Part shown: piece by piece, positions 10,756 to 22,001 of the stretch
How the letters are laid out: every line of letters begins with the position of its first letter
How positions within the stretch are numbered: position 1 is the first letter of the stretch
From: Diplonema japonicum
Taxonomy: Eukaryota; Euglenozoa; Diplonemea; Diplonemida; Diplonemidae
Length of the DNA: 64,000 nt
Assembly (NCBI GenBank): GCA_964019335.1
Contig: OZ025668.1
Coordinates: 558,001 to 622,000 of the forward strand
Direction: 5' to 3'
Translations under genes and position numbers: made by a program
Notes under the pieces: generated by a model
Told to the model about the DNA's origin: nothing
Databases searched by the model: none
Seen by the model: the letters and a program-made list of their open reading frames with translations, nothing else

Positions 10756-12384
10756 GTCTTTGTGAGACGCCCCCTTGTTCTCATCTTCTACCTGCACCTA
10801 TCCCCTTTCAGCAGCGGTTTCTCCTCCTTTGGTGGTCTTGCCGGCCTTCTCCCCAGCCTGGCCGTTTCTCTTCGTTCTCTCGCCCATTGTCCTTTCAACG
10901 CCTCTAGGTCATGCTTGGTCTTCGGTGATGCAAATATCGCCCTCCTGTTCCATCCGATCACCGCCTTTGTCCTCCCGATGGATCGTAGTGTGTGCACCCT
11001 TGTGCTCGGCTCAGCTGGGAAGGCCCTCCTTCCTTGAAAAAAGAAAAAAAGAAATCGAGGGGGGAAGGGAGGAGGGACAAAACAAGACCACCCAAGAATT
11101 TTGATATTTTTTTCTTGTTAAAATACTTTCTTTTTCTTTTTTTTTTTTTTTCCGCTTCCACTTTCTTTCGGTACATCGAAGGGAGAAGAAGAGGGAGTGG
11201 GCAAAGAAAAAAAAAGGAGAAAAACAAAAAGGAAAAAAAAAAAAGGCCTCGTGATCGGGGCAAAAGAAAAGTGCGACAAGTGCTCAGCATCGCCGGAGTT
11301 TCTTGCTTTCACCTGTGGCCCTTGCTCACTCCAAGTAATTGTTGTTTTTTTATTTGTTTTTTTTGGGGGGTGTTAGGGTGTGATTTTTTTTTGATTTCTC
11401 TAAACAAGCTAGGAAAAACAAAAGAGTGAAGCTCTTCCTTTTTTTTTTTTTTTTTTTTTCTTTTTTGAGGCAAAATCTCAGCTTAAGAGGTCGTGGTAGC
11501 ATAAAAAAAAAAAAATTTTTTTTTAAAGAGATAAAGAGAGGGGAGGAGAGGAAGAAAAAGAAAAACGTCAGTTTTAACCTGAATTAGTTTATTTTGTTTT
11601 CTCTCCTCTCTTACTTTGTTTAAAAACCAGCTCACCAACCTCCAGTGCACAATCCACAACCAGAGGTTTCAGCTTCTATGATTTCAAATAAAAACAGAAA
11701 GAAGGAAAACAACAAGAGGAACAGAATTTTGCGAACTTTCTAACACATACTTGAAAAAAAAAAGAGAAAAAAAAAACCCCCCCAGTGTTCGCAAATAAAC
11801 ATTTTGTTAAACTTTACAGTACTTTTGTATTTTTTTTTAAGTGTTCACATGAGGTGTTTATTTATTTCGATTGGTTTTTCTTTTCTTTCACCCCCCCCCC
11901 CTTTCTTTTTTGTTCTGTCAAAACATATTTCTTTTTTGAGTCGGCAACAGATACAAAAAAAGGAGGAGAGGGGGGGAGAAGGGAAGGAGGGAGGGTAAGA
12001 GGGGGAGGGCAAACAACACCCCACCCCACACCCTTTCTTTTCTCTTCGAAACGATTATAGCTTGCAATTGTAGTGATACCATAACCTAAAGTGCTTTACT
12101 TAAAATTGTCGTATTTCCATCTCCTTTCTTTCTTTCTTTTTTTTTTTCCCCCTCTTCTTCCTAACGGAAAAGTATATTCTGGCGGTCAAGGGAAAAAAAA
12201 ACTATTCTTTTAAGGTATGCGTTTTTGCGCTCACCGGCCGCGCTGTACTTAGTAGAAAAAAAAAAAAAAAAAAAAGGAACTGGCCGTTGTTTGTACGTGC
12301 CGGGTAACACCTGGAGAAGTTTGCCAACCCGAAACACGTTGCCAACGTTCCCCTTTTGTTTAGACAAGTCAAAGACTTGTTCTT

Positions 12385-12430
<46 letters not shown>

Positions 12431-12496
12431 CCGCGCTTTCAATTAGACTACACGAAAGTAGAGGTCTCTGCATTGGCATAAAAAGTACCATGCAAA

Positions 12497-12560
12497 GAAG
12501 AAAAAGAAGAAGAAGAAGAAGAAGAAGAAGAAGAAGAAGAAGAAGAAGAAGAAGAAGAAA
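12497..12560. repeat. (GAA)n microsatellite
   Basis: About 20 AAG/GAA triplets in a row. Triplet GAA tracts of this length can form triplex DNA. It lies in an intergenic stretch with other homopolymers, so a coding role is unlikely. Confidence 0.85.
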
Positions 12561-13291
12561 AATGCCCCCCCTTTTTTTTGCCGTCACCACGCGGTTTTAT
12601 TCCATCCTATCCCCGTACTGAGGGCATACGGATTCCTACTGGATCAGGGGGGGGGGGGGGGGGGTTGACAATATTCTAAATCAACAATGAATTTAATAAA
12701 TATCGGGGTAAAAAAAAAAAAGAGAGAGAGAGAAAACAGCAGAACCAACAGGATAACCTTTAAGTTTTTCCGGGCTAAATATACATCCCGAAACCAAGCT
12801 GGGAACGCCTTCCAAAATGAGTGGAGAACACTTGCAGGCACAACCCCTATCCAGTGTATCCGTTTTTGCAAAAAAGTCAAAAAAGCAAAACGTAAAAAGT
12901 TACCCTGATCTCTTGTTGTTTTCCAATAAGAAGGAAGAGAGAAATAATAAAAAAAAACCCCCCCTCCCCTTACAGCGTGAGGTGTAAAGTAAAACAACAA
13001 CGACAAAAAATCAGTAAGGGGGGAGGGGGGGGTTTTTTTTTTCTTCGTTGCATCTTTTATTTCAGTACTTTTTATCCTTAGTTCCCCCCCTGTTTTTTTT
13101 TTGAAAAAAAGAGGGCCATCAGGGGAAGGGGGTTGTGTTAGCAACCCACCAAAAAAAAAGGGGGGAAAGAGGGGGAAAGACCCCCCCTCCCGCCCTTTGC
13201 CAGATACGTATCTGCGCCCTGCGGTATATTAAAAGGTACACGGGCGTTAAATTGCTTTTATGTGCATGAATATATATACAAACATATATAT

Positions 13292-14841
13292 GGCATCGTT
13301 TCAAAACCCCCCCCCCAAAAAAATGAGGCCAATTGACACTTTCAATATTTCTCTAAGTACTTTTTTCCAAAGAAAAAAAATTCTACAACTTTCCCGGCCC
13401 AGGTTAGGAAAAAAAACACCCCAGAAAATTGGAAACTGAGTACTAGTACCCAAAAAATTCAGTCCTAGGGGTAAAAATGGGTTTTTTACTTTGCACAAAT
13501 TCAGTAAAAGAGGGGGTGACAAAAATGGATGCTTTTAAACTTGCAGTTGAGAAGCTAGGGGTAAAAAAAAATGGTATTCGGACCGAGAAAGGGTAAATGG
13601 GAACACCTTGGCGATCAGGACACTCGGCACAGAGGTTCTTCAGGAGCTCAGTGGCAACGACTGTGCTGCACTAGTTTGTGACGTAGTGTGTAAGGGGGAA
13701 CTTTTAGCGGCACTTCTGCTATCATTTTCTGGTAGCCAACAAGACACCACACGGCGCCAATTGGTCAGAGGCATGAGGCTTGACCACATCACACATGATG
13801 AAATAAGGGCAGCTGGCCTTACTGTTGGAAAAGACTTGTTCCACAGTAGCATGGTCACAGAAAAAAATAAAGAAAGAAATAGAGTGGATACTCTGGACTG
13901 ACGGTGGGTGTCACTTTCGTGCAAAGGAATTTTGCTACTTTGTTCTTTTTGGTCTTCGTTATGTCTATCCTGATCGGACGTTTTCCCTGTGGTTTCTGGG
14001 GGAGAAACACGGCAAAAACAGCAGGGACAGCCACTTTGGTGTGCTCTCTCGTGTTTGGCTTTGGGTGCCTCGTTCCACAACAATTAAAACTGTGGAACAA
14101 ATAGCTAACATCATCAACGATACAGTGCGCCGTGCATGTAGTTTCTTTGGCCCGTACAAAAAGAAAATTCTTGAGTTTCCGGATTTTACAGGTGCATATG
14201 AGCTCAGGAGCACACCGGAGGGTGTATTTGCTACGCGTCCACGAGCTAGAAAGAACTAAAGTACATCATCAAAGAACTCGATGCAGACAGGGCAGAGAAA
14301 AGGCCCCCAGTCTATGAATCTTGTGATGAGTATGAGGACGTTCCTGATAGCCTTCCCGGACTTGAAAAACGAGAAAGAATAGTAACCAAATTACGAAAAT
14401 ACTTGACACCCCATGACAAGCCCAAAGCACCAAGTACACCTACGAATGAGCCTCTTAAAACCCCCCCAAAATGCGGTAGAAGGCCTAATAGTATGAAAAA
14501 GAAACGAGGTCGCCCACTCAGCAGCAGCACATCTCAGCCGCAGAAGACTAGGAAATGAAGGTTTCCACTTCCAACATCATTTCAGCCACCTTCTAGTAGT
14601 GAGTTCCGCTATTTCTTGCTATTGAAAGCATACTCTCTGACTTTACCAAAACCACTAAAACCCGATTTTGACCCTAAAACTGAATTTTTCATACTCTTGA
14701 GCGATTTCTGACCCGGGTTCTTTCCTAATATGGGCCGGGAAATATGGAGAAATTTTTTTAAAGGGGATGGCATGCCCAAAGATGCAACGAAAGTGTCAAT
14801 TGGCCTCATTTTTGGGGGGGGGGGGGTTTTGAAATCGACCC
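13292..14841 (+). mobile_element. DNA transposon with long imperfect terminal inverted repeats
   Basis: The left end and the reverse complement of the right end share GGCATCG/GGGTCGA, TTTCAAAAC, a C run, AATGAGGCCAATTGACACTT, then TTTCCCGGCCCA, TTAGGAAA and further patches for about 200 bp. The element is 1,550 bp and both ends are flanked by ATATATAT, a possible target-site duplication, although the flank is simple sequence. The interior carries broken plus-strand transposase-like frames. The superfamily is not assigned. The long inverted repeats with central coding sequence make an autonomous-type but decayed element the best reading. Confidence 0.8.
13590..14558 (+). pseudogene. transposase-like pseudogene (frameshifted) with AT-hook C-terminus
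   Basis: Open segments lie in different plus-strand frames: about 13608-13901, 13825-14259, and about 14240-14558, ending in TGA. The middle part has WTDGGCHFRAKEF followed by FLGEKHGKNSRDSHFG, a pattern reminiscent of DDE-type transposase-derived proteins (an Asp-Gly, then a His-Gly-Lys...Asp...Phe-Gly motif). The last part is acidic and then basic, with KKRGRP, a classic AT-hook. At least one frameshift near 14240 breaks the reading frame, so the gene looks inactive, unless sequencing errors are responsible. It is the only substantial plus-strand coding-like sequence in the window. Confidence 0.65.
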
Positions 14842-15731
14842 ATATATATATATATAGATTTCTTTCTTTTTTTTTGTTTTAGGCAAAAGTACGATATTTT
14901 CGATAATTTTACGAAAGGGAAAAAAAGGTGGGGGGAGGGGGGGATATTTGAAAAAGAGAGAGCGCAAATCACTCTCTGCAACTTAACTGAAGGGAGAAAG
15001 GAGACGAAAGGAAGAATTATAAAGAAGGGAAAAAGAAAAAAAAAAGTCACCTAAAAAAAGTTTTTTTTTTCTTTTCTAATTTTCTCAACAAGCCCAACCA
15101 AAGCTGAAAGAGGTACCAAGAAGATAGGGAAAAAAGGGGGTAGGGAGGTGACATGTGGTTACCCCATTTTTTATTTTTATTTTTTTTTTAATTTTTTTTG
15201 CCATTCCTCACTTTGTTTTTACCCCACCCTTTTTCCCTCCCTTGATGCTCCATCCTTTACACCTTTGGGAGGATACGTTTTCTGCAAAAAAAAAAAGCCC
15301 CCCCGCCCCCACTTTCACTGCTTGATGGAAACAAGTAAGTGGTAGTTCTTTCTATTCTTCTTTCCGGATTAACAACTGTTGTGATGCCAATACAACGTGA
15401 TTTTTCTCATTATATTTTCTTTTTCTTTCGTAGCTAGAACATGAAAATTCGAGTCCCGCCGATTACCCAAAAGAAGAGAAAACTGTGGGTTTAAAAAATA
15501 AAAAACTCCCCCCCCCTTCCCTTAAGAACAACAATGAGAGCACAAGAAGAAGAAAAAAGAAAGGAAAAATCTTCCTTTTTGTTCCCCAAGTGTAAGGGTG
15601 ACACAAAAAAGAAGGGAATAAAAAAAATCCAATCCCACTTTGAGGTCTGCCTCCTAGTGGCGTGAGTTTTTAACCATGCGAATGGGAAAAATAAAAAATA
15701 AAAAAATAAGAAACATTGTATTTTTTTTTAT
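14842..15731. other. intergenic, homopolymers, no gene seen
   Basis: A/T-rich sequence between two DNA transposons. There are no coding frames beyond low-complexity ones and no recognisable RNA gene. Confidence 0.5.
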
Positions 15732-17377
15732 CCCCTAAACGCCCGGAGCCTATCTACGGTACCCCCCCATTTTCGTTGTTGCTTTAAATACTCAAAAAAA
15801 GGGCAGCATGCAACCATAGGAAGGCGCAAGGAAAGGGTAAACGGTACTAAAATTTTCAATTCCAGGTGCCAGATTCAGATGAGAACACTTAACTATGTGT
15901 GTAAGAGGGGGGGTTGAGGGTACTTTTTATGTCCGATTTTGGTCTTGTCGTGGGGGGTCCGTGGAGTTATGGCTGGGCTAAAAAGGGCAGCATTCAGCCC
16001 TATTTGGTGCCCTGAACTCTAGGATTGAGGTCAGTCTGGAGACTTTTTGGGGCTGCGGGATGAAAAGCAACTTGTGAGTTTTTTTTCCAGCTGGGGTAGC
16101 ACGCAAGGGTAAAAAACACGTTTTGCATAAGGGGGTTTTGCAACAGGGGCACCACGTTTGCACCTTCTTCCCGCACCCAGGAACAGCACAGAGCACCCTC
16201 CTCACCTTCGTTCCGTTCATCATGGTCTCGGAGGTGTGAATTAGGGTCAAATCGAGACGTTTTGGGTATTTCTGAGTGAGGGAATCCTCATTGCTAGCGT
16301 GTTTGCGCTTGGGGGTCGGTGACGGTGTTGTCGGGGGTGTGTGCTATCGGTTTTTGGGGCATGGGTGAGAAGCTTGCCAACAAGTTCTTCTTTGAAGCTC
16401 GGGAAGCCATAATTTTTGCCACATTTCCTGCTCTTCTTTCCAGATTATGGAGGGGCTGGCAACACAGCTTTCCAGGACCCAATAAAAAACGACCATGGTC
16501 CACTTCCGGGTTTTCATATGCCGAACTCCAGTCCCTGGAGCTGAAAATGTTGAAATTTGCCAGGTAACAGTTTTATGAGTCGCATGTAGCGATTACCTTG
16601 ATGCCCACCGCGCCATGACTTTTATTGTTGTCGGGATAACACTGTCGTCAACAGACAACCACTTGCCAGGGGTCCGCACAGTCCTACACCGGTTGACAAT
16701 GATGTCAAGAACCTGCGCATGAGGTGCAGTTTCAGGCCTTCCAAATGTTTTCCAGGTTGTCAAAGGTGAGGTAGCGCTGTATGTCAACGAATCGGTTTGC
16801 TCATTTTCTCAAAAGCCGGATGGTTAAATTAGAATTTGTTGTCCAGTAGCTCTTCATGTTCGGTGCCGAGCGTAAACCCATTAACAGGACCAACCCAAGC
16901 CAAATTTTGTACTTTTTTTGAATCGAAACGACCGTTCGTGGAAGAAACTATGAGCTCAAGAACCGCGTGTGTAAAAAAAAAGATAAAAAACACCCTCCTC
17001 ATTGGCCGCTTCACCTAGAGGTGTCCTAAGCCCACCTTTTCACGGAAATGATATGTTTCGGGCCTTTGGGAGTATTTCTCCCATCCAAGCATCGTTTCCG
17101 GCCCCTCTTTGACCGCCTCATCGTCTTTTTCTTCTTTATCTGACCAGTCGGGGGAGACTCACGTTTTCGCTGCTATTTTGACCATCTGATTTCATTTTAA
17201 GCCAACCCTGCCGGTTTCAATTAAAACAAAACTTTTAACGCAAAATGTAGTTCCAAGACAAAATAAACCGCGCAACAATTGCCATATTTTGAAGTCCAGG
17301 GACCGTGTTCAAAAAAAAGTACTTAGCGAAAAAGCAAATTTTGTAAGGACAAAAACGTCCGCGCGGGCGTTTAGGGG
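15732..17377 (-). mobile_element. decayed piggyBac-type DNA transposon
   Basis: The ends are perfect 14-bp inverted repeats, CCCCTAAACGCCCG at the left and CGGGCGTTTAGGGG at the right, flanked on both sides by TTAT. PiggyBac elements start with CCC and duplicate TTAA, so TTAT is a one-base variant of the usual target. The 1,646-bp interior has minus-strand fragments with piggyBac signatures. It is shorter than a full element, which normally encodes about 550-600 residues. Confidence 0.8.
15978..17014 (-). pseudogene. piggyBac transposase remnant
   Basis: Minus-strand fragments in several frames appear in the right order for a piggyBac (DDE_Tnp_1_7) transposase. THAVLELIVSSTNGRF (about 16970) resembles the early E-I-x-x-x-TN motif. 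RTPGKWLSVDDSVIP (about 16660) matches the P-G-x-x-L-S-x-D-E/D-x-x-x-P catalytic motif. CAVPGCGKKVQTWCPCCKTP (about 16180) matches the C-terminal cysteine-rich zinc domain. Frames change between the pieces and stops intervene, so the gene is dead. The N-terminal region is missing or unrecognisable. Confidence 0.75.
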
Positions 17378-17446
17378 TTATACTTATAAACAAAACAGAT
17401 CAAAAAAAATTCCCTCTCTGGAGTGACCCCACAATAATTTGGGGGT

Positions 17447-17494
<48 letters not shown>

Positions 17495-17719
17495 TTTTTA
17501 CTTTTAATTCCGCAAAGTTACATGAGGAAATTTCTAAAGAGCCATAAAAATTAGAAATCACTTTGCCATTCACAGTAAATGCAAGAAGAATAAATGCAAA
17601 GTAATAGGCCGAATTTGGCTTAAAAAAGTGCCGTAAATGCAAAGTAAAATCTGATTTTTACTCTGAGCAATTTTCGGGCTTTTTCGGTATTCGTCTTCAT
17701 TTTTTGCATCTGGTGGCCG

Positions 17720-18010
17720 CTAGCACCGCCGTAGGTCAGTGGTCAGGACCCTCGGCCAGGGTTTCAGGGGTCGAGGGTTCAAGTCTCGAGGGACCGTTTT
17801 TTTGACCCCGATTTTATCGAAAAAGTTCGAGGTCCTGGATTTGATCTGGCGTCTCCAGGAGACGAATGTTGCGCTTTTACAAACGTCACTCGACATATAA
17901 ATTAACTGGTTCGCAAAATATGAGACGTAACCCAACCTGCCCAAAACACAGCCAGGTATCCGAGGCAAAACACAGTCAGGCATCCGAGGCAAAAGAGGCA
18001 TAAACACACT
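17720..18010 (+). repeat. tRNA-like / SINE-like segment
   Basis: Around 17733-17806 there is TAGGTCAGTGG, resembling a Pol III A box, with a 4-bp D-stem (GGTC/GACC), and then GGTTCAAGTCT, resembling a B box. No acceptor stem or 7-nt anticodon loop can be drawn, so it is not an intact tRNA. Downstream a roughly 25-bp unit (AACACAG-CAGG-ATCCGAGGC) is repeated twice at 17943-17991. A tRNA-derived SINE fragment is the best guess. Confidence 0.35.
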
Positions 18011-18371
18011 TTACCAGGTTTCCGAGCCACCAAGCTCCACACCTGAGTCCGGCAAATGCCGAAAATTACACTGGCCATGCATACAGGCGTTCTTTTACAC
18101 GATACCTTGTTGATGAAGGAATCTGCTATTTTGGCTGGAAGTCAGACCTGATCAAGCCCCTGCACAAAACCAGCAGTTTCTGAAGAGCGATGATCAAGTG
18201 CCGACACAAATTACACAAAACCTACAGAATTCTGTCAATTTGACATCGCCTTCTCAGGCAATCAGGCTTAGTCTTGACATCAGTGTGAATATTTCGCAGA
18301 AGTGAACATAAAGGGTTCACAGTGTCCGAAATTTCCTCATTTAACTTTGCAAAAATTAAGTAAAATATCAT

Positions 18372-18511
18372 ACTAAATAAAAATCAGCCAGAATTTTTTT
18401 TTTTTCACTCGTTTTTTTGAATTTCACTCGCTTCGCTCGTGAAATTTTCAACTACTCGTGAAAAAAAAAAAATTCTTAGTAAAAATCAGGTAATCTGATT
18501 TTTATTTAGTA
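18372..18511. repeat. palindromic MITE-like element
   Basis: The arms ACTAAATAAAAATCAG and CTGATTTTTATTTAGT are perfect inverted repeats at the ends. A second nested palindrome fills the interior: AGAATTTTTTTTTTTT with CACTCG...CGAGTG-type arms, around a TTTCACTCGCTTC centre. The whole 140 bp could fold into a long hairpin. There is no coding sequence. Confidence 0.7.
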
Positions 18512-18870
18512 AATAGTCATTTTTTTTTCCTCTTTCACCAAGCAAAATAATTCACGATGGGGAGAAAAAAGTGTGTTTGTAACACAGTCCACTATGAATG
18601 ACCTACCTTATGTCAAAAAAGGAACCAGGGGAGGGGGAGGGGGAAGCTATTCACAGCACAAATGTAGTATTTCTTTTCTTTCGTTTTTTTATTTTTTCCC
18701 TCTTCCCCCCCCCCCCCCCCCCCTCCCCTGTTGGTTGAAGCGTTGAACTAGATTTCTTTTTGCAGTATAAAAGAAGGGAAGAAAGGAGAAAAAAAAATAA
18801 TAAAAGAAGGAAGAATAAGAAAGAAGGAAAGAAGGAAGATCACGCACTTCAAAATGGAAAATGTGGAAAA

Positions 18871-18989
18871 AAAAAATAATTCTTTATGACTATATGTCTT
18901 TGTTGTTCGCACGAGCAAAAAAGGTTTTTAAAAAGCTGCGAAAATTTTTTGCTCGGCACAAGTTGCATATAGTTATAAAATCATTTTTT
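18871..18989. repeat. imperfect inverted repeat, hairpin-forming
   Basis: Left arm AAAAAATAATTCTTTATGAC, then TATATG and GAGCAAAAAA, faces the right arm TTTTTTGCTC...CATATAGTTATAAAATCATTTTTT. The arms differ at several positions. It is probably a decayed MITE or a foldback repeat. Confidence 0.5.
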
Positions 18990-19404
18990 GAAAGATAAAT
19001 ATTTGTAACAAAAAAAAAAAAAAAGCCCAGACAACACCTGGTTTACAAGTTACATTGTATTCCCGTGCTTTTTCTGGCGACCTTTTTCTTCGTTTTTTCA
19101 CAAGAAAAGCCACTTTCAATTAAGAACATCATGATACCAACCCTGAAGGTCAAACCTATGAGTTGACCAATTTTTTCCTGTCCAAGGTAGTTTTGTAGCC
19201 GGGCTACACCCTCGGCTTTCACTCCTAATAAAGCTACCCCCCCCCCCCCCCCCCCCCCCAATCGGAAAAAAATTTTTTTCGGGTGGTGGCAGCATCATTT
19301 CTCTTTTTTTTTTCCCCGAGGGGTAATAATAGATAGCGGAAATTTTTTTTTTTTCTTCAGGAGAAGAGAAGACGCCCGTCAAAAGGCTGCAGTCCCTCCG
19401 TTGT

Positions 19405-19725
19405 CAGCGTACGCGTACGCAGCAAAATCTGAAAAAGTGCGTACGGCACAAAAATGGATGGAAGAGAGGGTGGGCGGCAGGCCTCATGCAAACACCTTTT
19501 ACACCCGATTCGTCTCTATCAGACGTCCTCTTCTTCATCAGGACCGGCCGGGCGCCCTGACCCAAAAGCCTCATGCCAGTAGGTTGCAAGAGACACAACA
19601 TCGCCTTAGATTTTTCTTGAAGACTTTCCAAAATGAATTGCCGTGCGCAGCAAATCTAAAAAAAAGTGCGTACGGCGTACGTTCGAAATACGCGTACGCA
19701 CGGCCGTACGCCGACCACGTAGGCC
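19405..19725. repeat. CGTACG-rich repeat pair
   Basis: GCAGCAAAATCTGAAAAAGT plus GCGTACGGC near 19420 recurs as GCAGCAAATCTAAAAAAAAG plus TGCGTACGGC near 19648. Both are embedded in palindromic CGTACGCGTACGC-type sequence. The CpG density contrasts with the A/T-rich surroundings. No gene is seen. Confidence 0.5.
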
Positions 19726-19864
19726 AAGAGGGGGGGGGGGGGGGGGTGAAAACAACAAAAAGAGTAAAACTTGCAAGGAGTTTTTATAATGTTATTAAGC
19801 ACAGGAACCCCCCCCCCCCCCCCCAGTATTCTTTGAAAAAAGAAAGAATATGAAAAAAAAAAGA

Positions 19865-20260
19865 ATATATGAGTTAAAGGAGGCCGGTGTTGGCGGCGCC
19901 CTGCACAAGAACTGTCTACTTGATTACAGGGGGCGCACCGCGGCCGAGTTGTAGCTTCTTCTGCGTTCCGCGTCGTGTCCTTAATGCGTGCGGTGTACAG
20001 CTCAACCCCAGCCGGTGCGTCCCGGGTAACCAAGATTCTGCGCTCGTGCAGTTTGCTACCTGTTCGTCACCCTGAGCATCTGCATGATGTTCTTCCACTC
20101 GGGCGCTACCGGTGATGACCGACGAGGAGGTCAACAGCGAACAACACATCTGATGTTTTTCTTATATTTTCATGTTATCCCACCACCAAAGAAAATGCCC
20201 AACAATGGTAGCAGCGGTGTACCCTCTGCTCCACCAAGGTGGAAGAAAAAAGAGAAGAAA
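19865..20260 (+). repeat. dispersed repeat R1, full-length copy
   Basis: Nearly identical over about 396 bp to the copy at 2443, including the ATATATGAGTTAAAGG head, the TACTTGATTACAGGGGGCGC core and the A/G-rich tail. More than 99 percent identity with a copy 17 kb away points to recent copying or gene conversion. Confidence 0.9.
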
Positions 20261-21046
20261 AAAAAAAGAGAGAGAGAAAAAAAAACAGAAAAAGGGGAAT
20301 AAAATACGGCATTATGTTGCTGTGCACACGTGCTAGGTTAACTTTGTTCCTTTTATATATTCTTTTTTTTTTTTAATACGGTGGAAATATATTTTGTAAG
20401 GACCTGCCGCGGGTCACTATAATATATCCATCCTGCTTTTGCTATTGACAGTTGATAGCCCATAATTTGGTTTTGGGTTTTTGGCCCACTTTCTCGGTCA
20501 CTCGGAGTGACTCAATTTCTGAACTATCAGATAAAATTACTTACTTTGCGCCAAAATATGGCCATCCCATTTACTCTCGAACCGTTTTTTTTGACCTCGG
20601 GCCCTGTGGGCCCTCGGCCAAAAAACCCACGATTCTCGAGTATTTCCTTTTTTTCTCTTTCTTTTTTCTTTTCTTTCCCCTTCTCGGTGTGCTGTATGTA
20701 GAGTTCAAATAAGAAGGGGGGGGGGGGGGGGGGGGGGGTGTAAGGACTCTTTCTTTTTCTAGATATATCGCAGCATAGGTCATAGTTTCTTCTTTTTTTT
20801 CTTTTTTGTTTTGTTCAAATATAAATCCCCCTCTTTACTCATAGAACAAAAAAAAACACGAACAAGAAAAAAAGATGTTTTTGAAGGGAACCTTTAAAAA
20901 ACAAAAAGACTTCGTCTTACACTGCTCACTGTAAAATCAAAATCAAAAAATATAATGTTTACATTTTAGGGAGAAAGAGAAGGGGGGGGGGGGGGGGGGT
21001 CATTCCCCCCCCTTTCTTATGATAAAAAAAAAAGATGATATTTTGT
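20261..21046. other. intergenic, no gene seen
   Basis: About 300 bp of normal-complexity sequence at 20400-20700, with short inverted motifs such as CACTCGGAGTG and GGGCCCTGTGGGCCC, then homopolymer runs. I found no domain or splice pattern. Confidence 0.45.
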
Positions 21047-21553
21047 CTAACCACGCCCTGCAGGAAGGGCAACAGGGTTGGGAACACCCAGGAACCCATG
21101 TGACATGAGGTGCGAGATAAAAGTAACAAAAGGAGGAGGCGGGCTTGGAGCACTCTTGAGACCCTTAAGAAGCAATACTTTGAAGTATGCCAAGTTGACA
21201 ATACACATCGGATCACAAGTCTCGCTCCCATAAATCTTCAGCAACATATCAGCGGCAGCAAAGGGGTCAACTGCTCCCCGGGACAAATGGGCCAGGAGCT
21301 CTTGTGTGAAGGCCATTGTACCTTGTGTGGTGATGAGCTTCTCCATCACGCACTCCGCATCAGCTTCACGCAGCATGTCGCACACGTCTCTAGGACACTT
21401 CCCTAGCATAGCGATCAACAACACCCCCGCTACACAGGACTGCACTGTCGCACTCCTCTTCTTCTTCCCGGGCCTCCTCTTCCTCAGCTTCTTCCCATTC
21501 TTCCCAAGCCTCGCTTCTGGTACCACCGGAACCGTCTCTTCTGTGACAGTCAT
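21047..21553 (-). CDS. small basic protein of unknown function
   Basis: 168 residues from the ATG at 21553; upstream codons are low-complexity. The N-terminus has a dense basic patch (KNGKKLRKRRPGKKKR), which may be a nuclear localisation or RNA-binding segment. About 110 residues of predicted helix follow with no clear transmembrane run, and the C-terminus is Pro-rich. I do not recognise the family. Codon usage and complexity look like the neighbouring real genes, and it sits in the same minus-strand array about 230 bp from the next gene. Confidence 0.55.
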   Translation of the reverse strand: MTVTEETVPVVPEARLGKNGKKLRKRRPGKKKRSATVQSCVAGVLLIAMLGKCPRDVCDMLREADAECVMEKLITTQGTMAFTQELLAHLSRGAVDPFAAADMLLKIYGSETCDPMCIVNLAYFKVLLLKGLKSAPSPPPPFVTFISHLMSHGFLGVPNPVALPAGRG

Positions 21554-21780
21554 TTTTTTTTCTCTTTTTTTTTTTCCCTTTCTCTCCGTGTTGCATGTGA
21601 GGGGGGGTAAAAAAAAAGGGGGGGCAAAGAGGAATATGAATGTGAGGTGTGCTTGCAACAACTTCAATTGTTTCTCTTCGAGAACCAGGGGAAGAAGAAA
21701 AAAAAGGGGGGGGGGGAAGGGGGATAAATAAAATGGGAAAAAAAAAAAAAATGAAAAAAAAAAAGCTCTCTTCTCTCAAC

Positions 21781-21964
21781 CTAAATAGGGAATGGCACGT
21801 CTACAGGCGGTTCAGCTGGAGCCTCCTCAGACTCGTTGACAGCGGCAGGTTCGGTCGAATCAGAAGGGTCAACGGCGATCAGAAGGGTTCGAAACCGCTC
21901 GTTCTTCTTCTCGGGGAGGATGTAGAAGGGTTGGTGCAGCTTCGCTAGGGCACGAAGGATTTGC

Positions 21965-22001
<37 letters not shown>

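Larger units (their letters stand above)
10293..13291. other. gene-poor spacer with homopolymers
   Basis: About 3 kb. It contains the R1-like head at 10738, a minus-strand basic open frame at 10788-10997 that lacks an ATG (see rejected list), an A run of nearly 50 bases at 12387-12429, and the GAA tract at 12497. I see no gene I can support. Confidence 0.5.

Noticed and set aside
10788-10997. Minus-strand basic open frame of 69 codons
   Set aside because: It begins at GTG with no in-frame ATG and no upstream exon that I could join. It could be a pseudogene or an exon of an unseen gene, but the evidence is too thin to annotate.
17726-17810. Possible tRNA gene
   Set aside because: A-box-like and B-box-like motifs and a D-stem are present, but the acceptor stem does not pair and no 7-nt anticodon loop exists. 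Kept only as a SINE-like segment.
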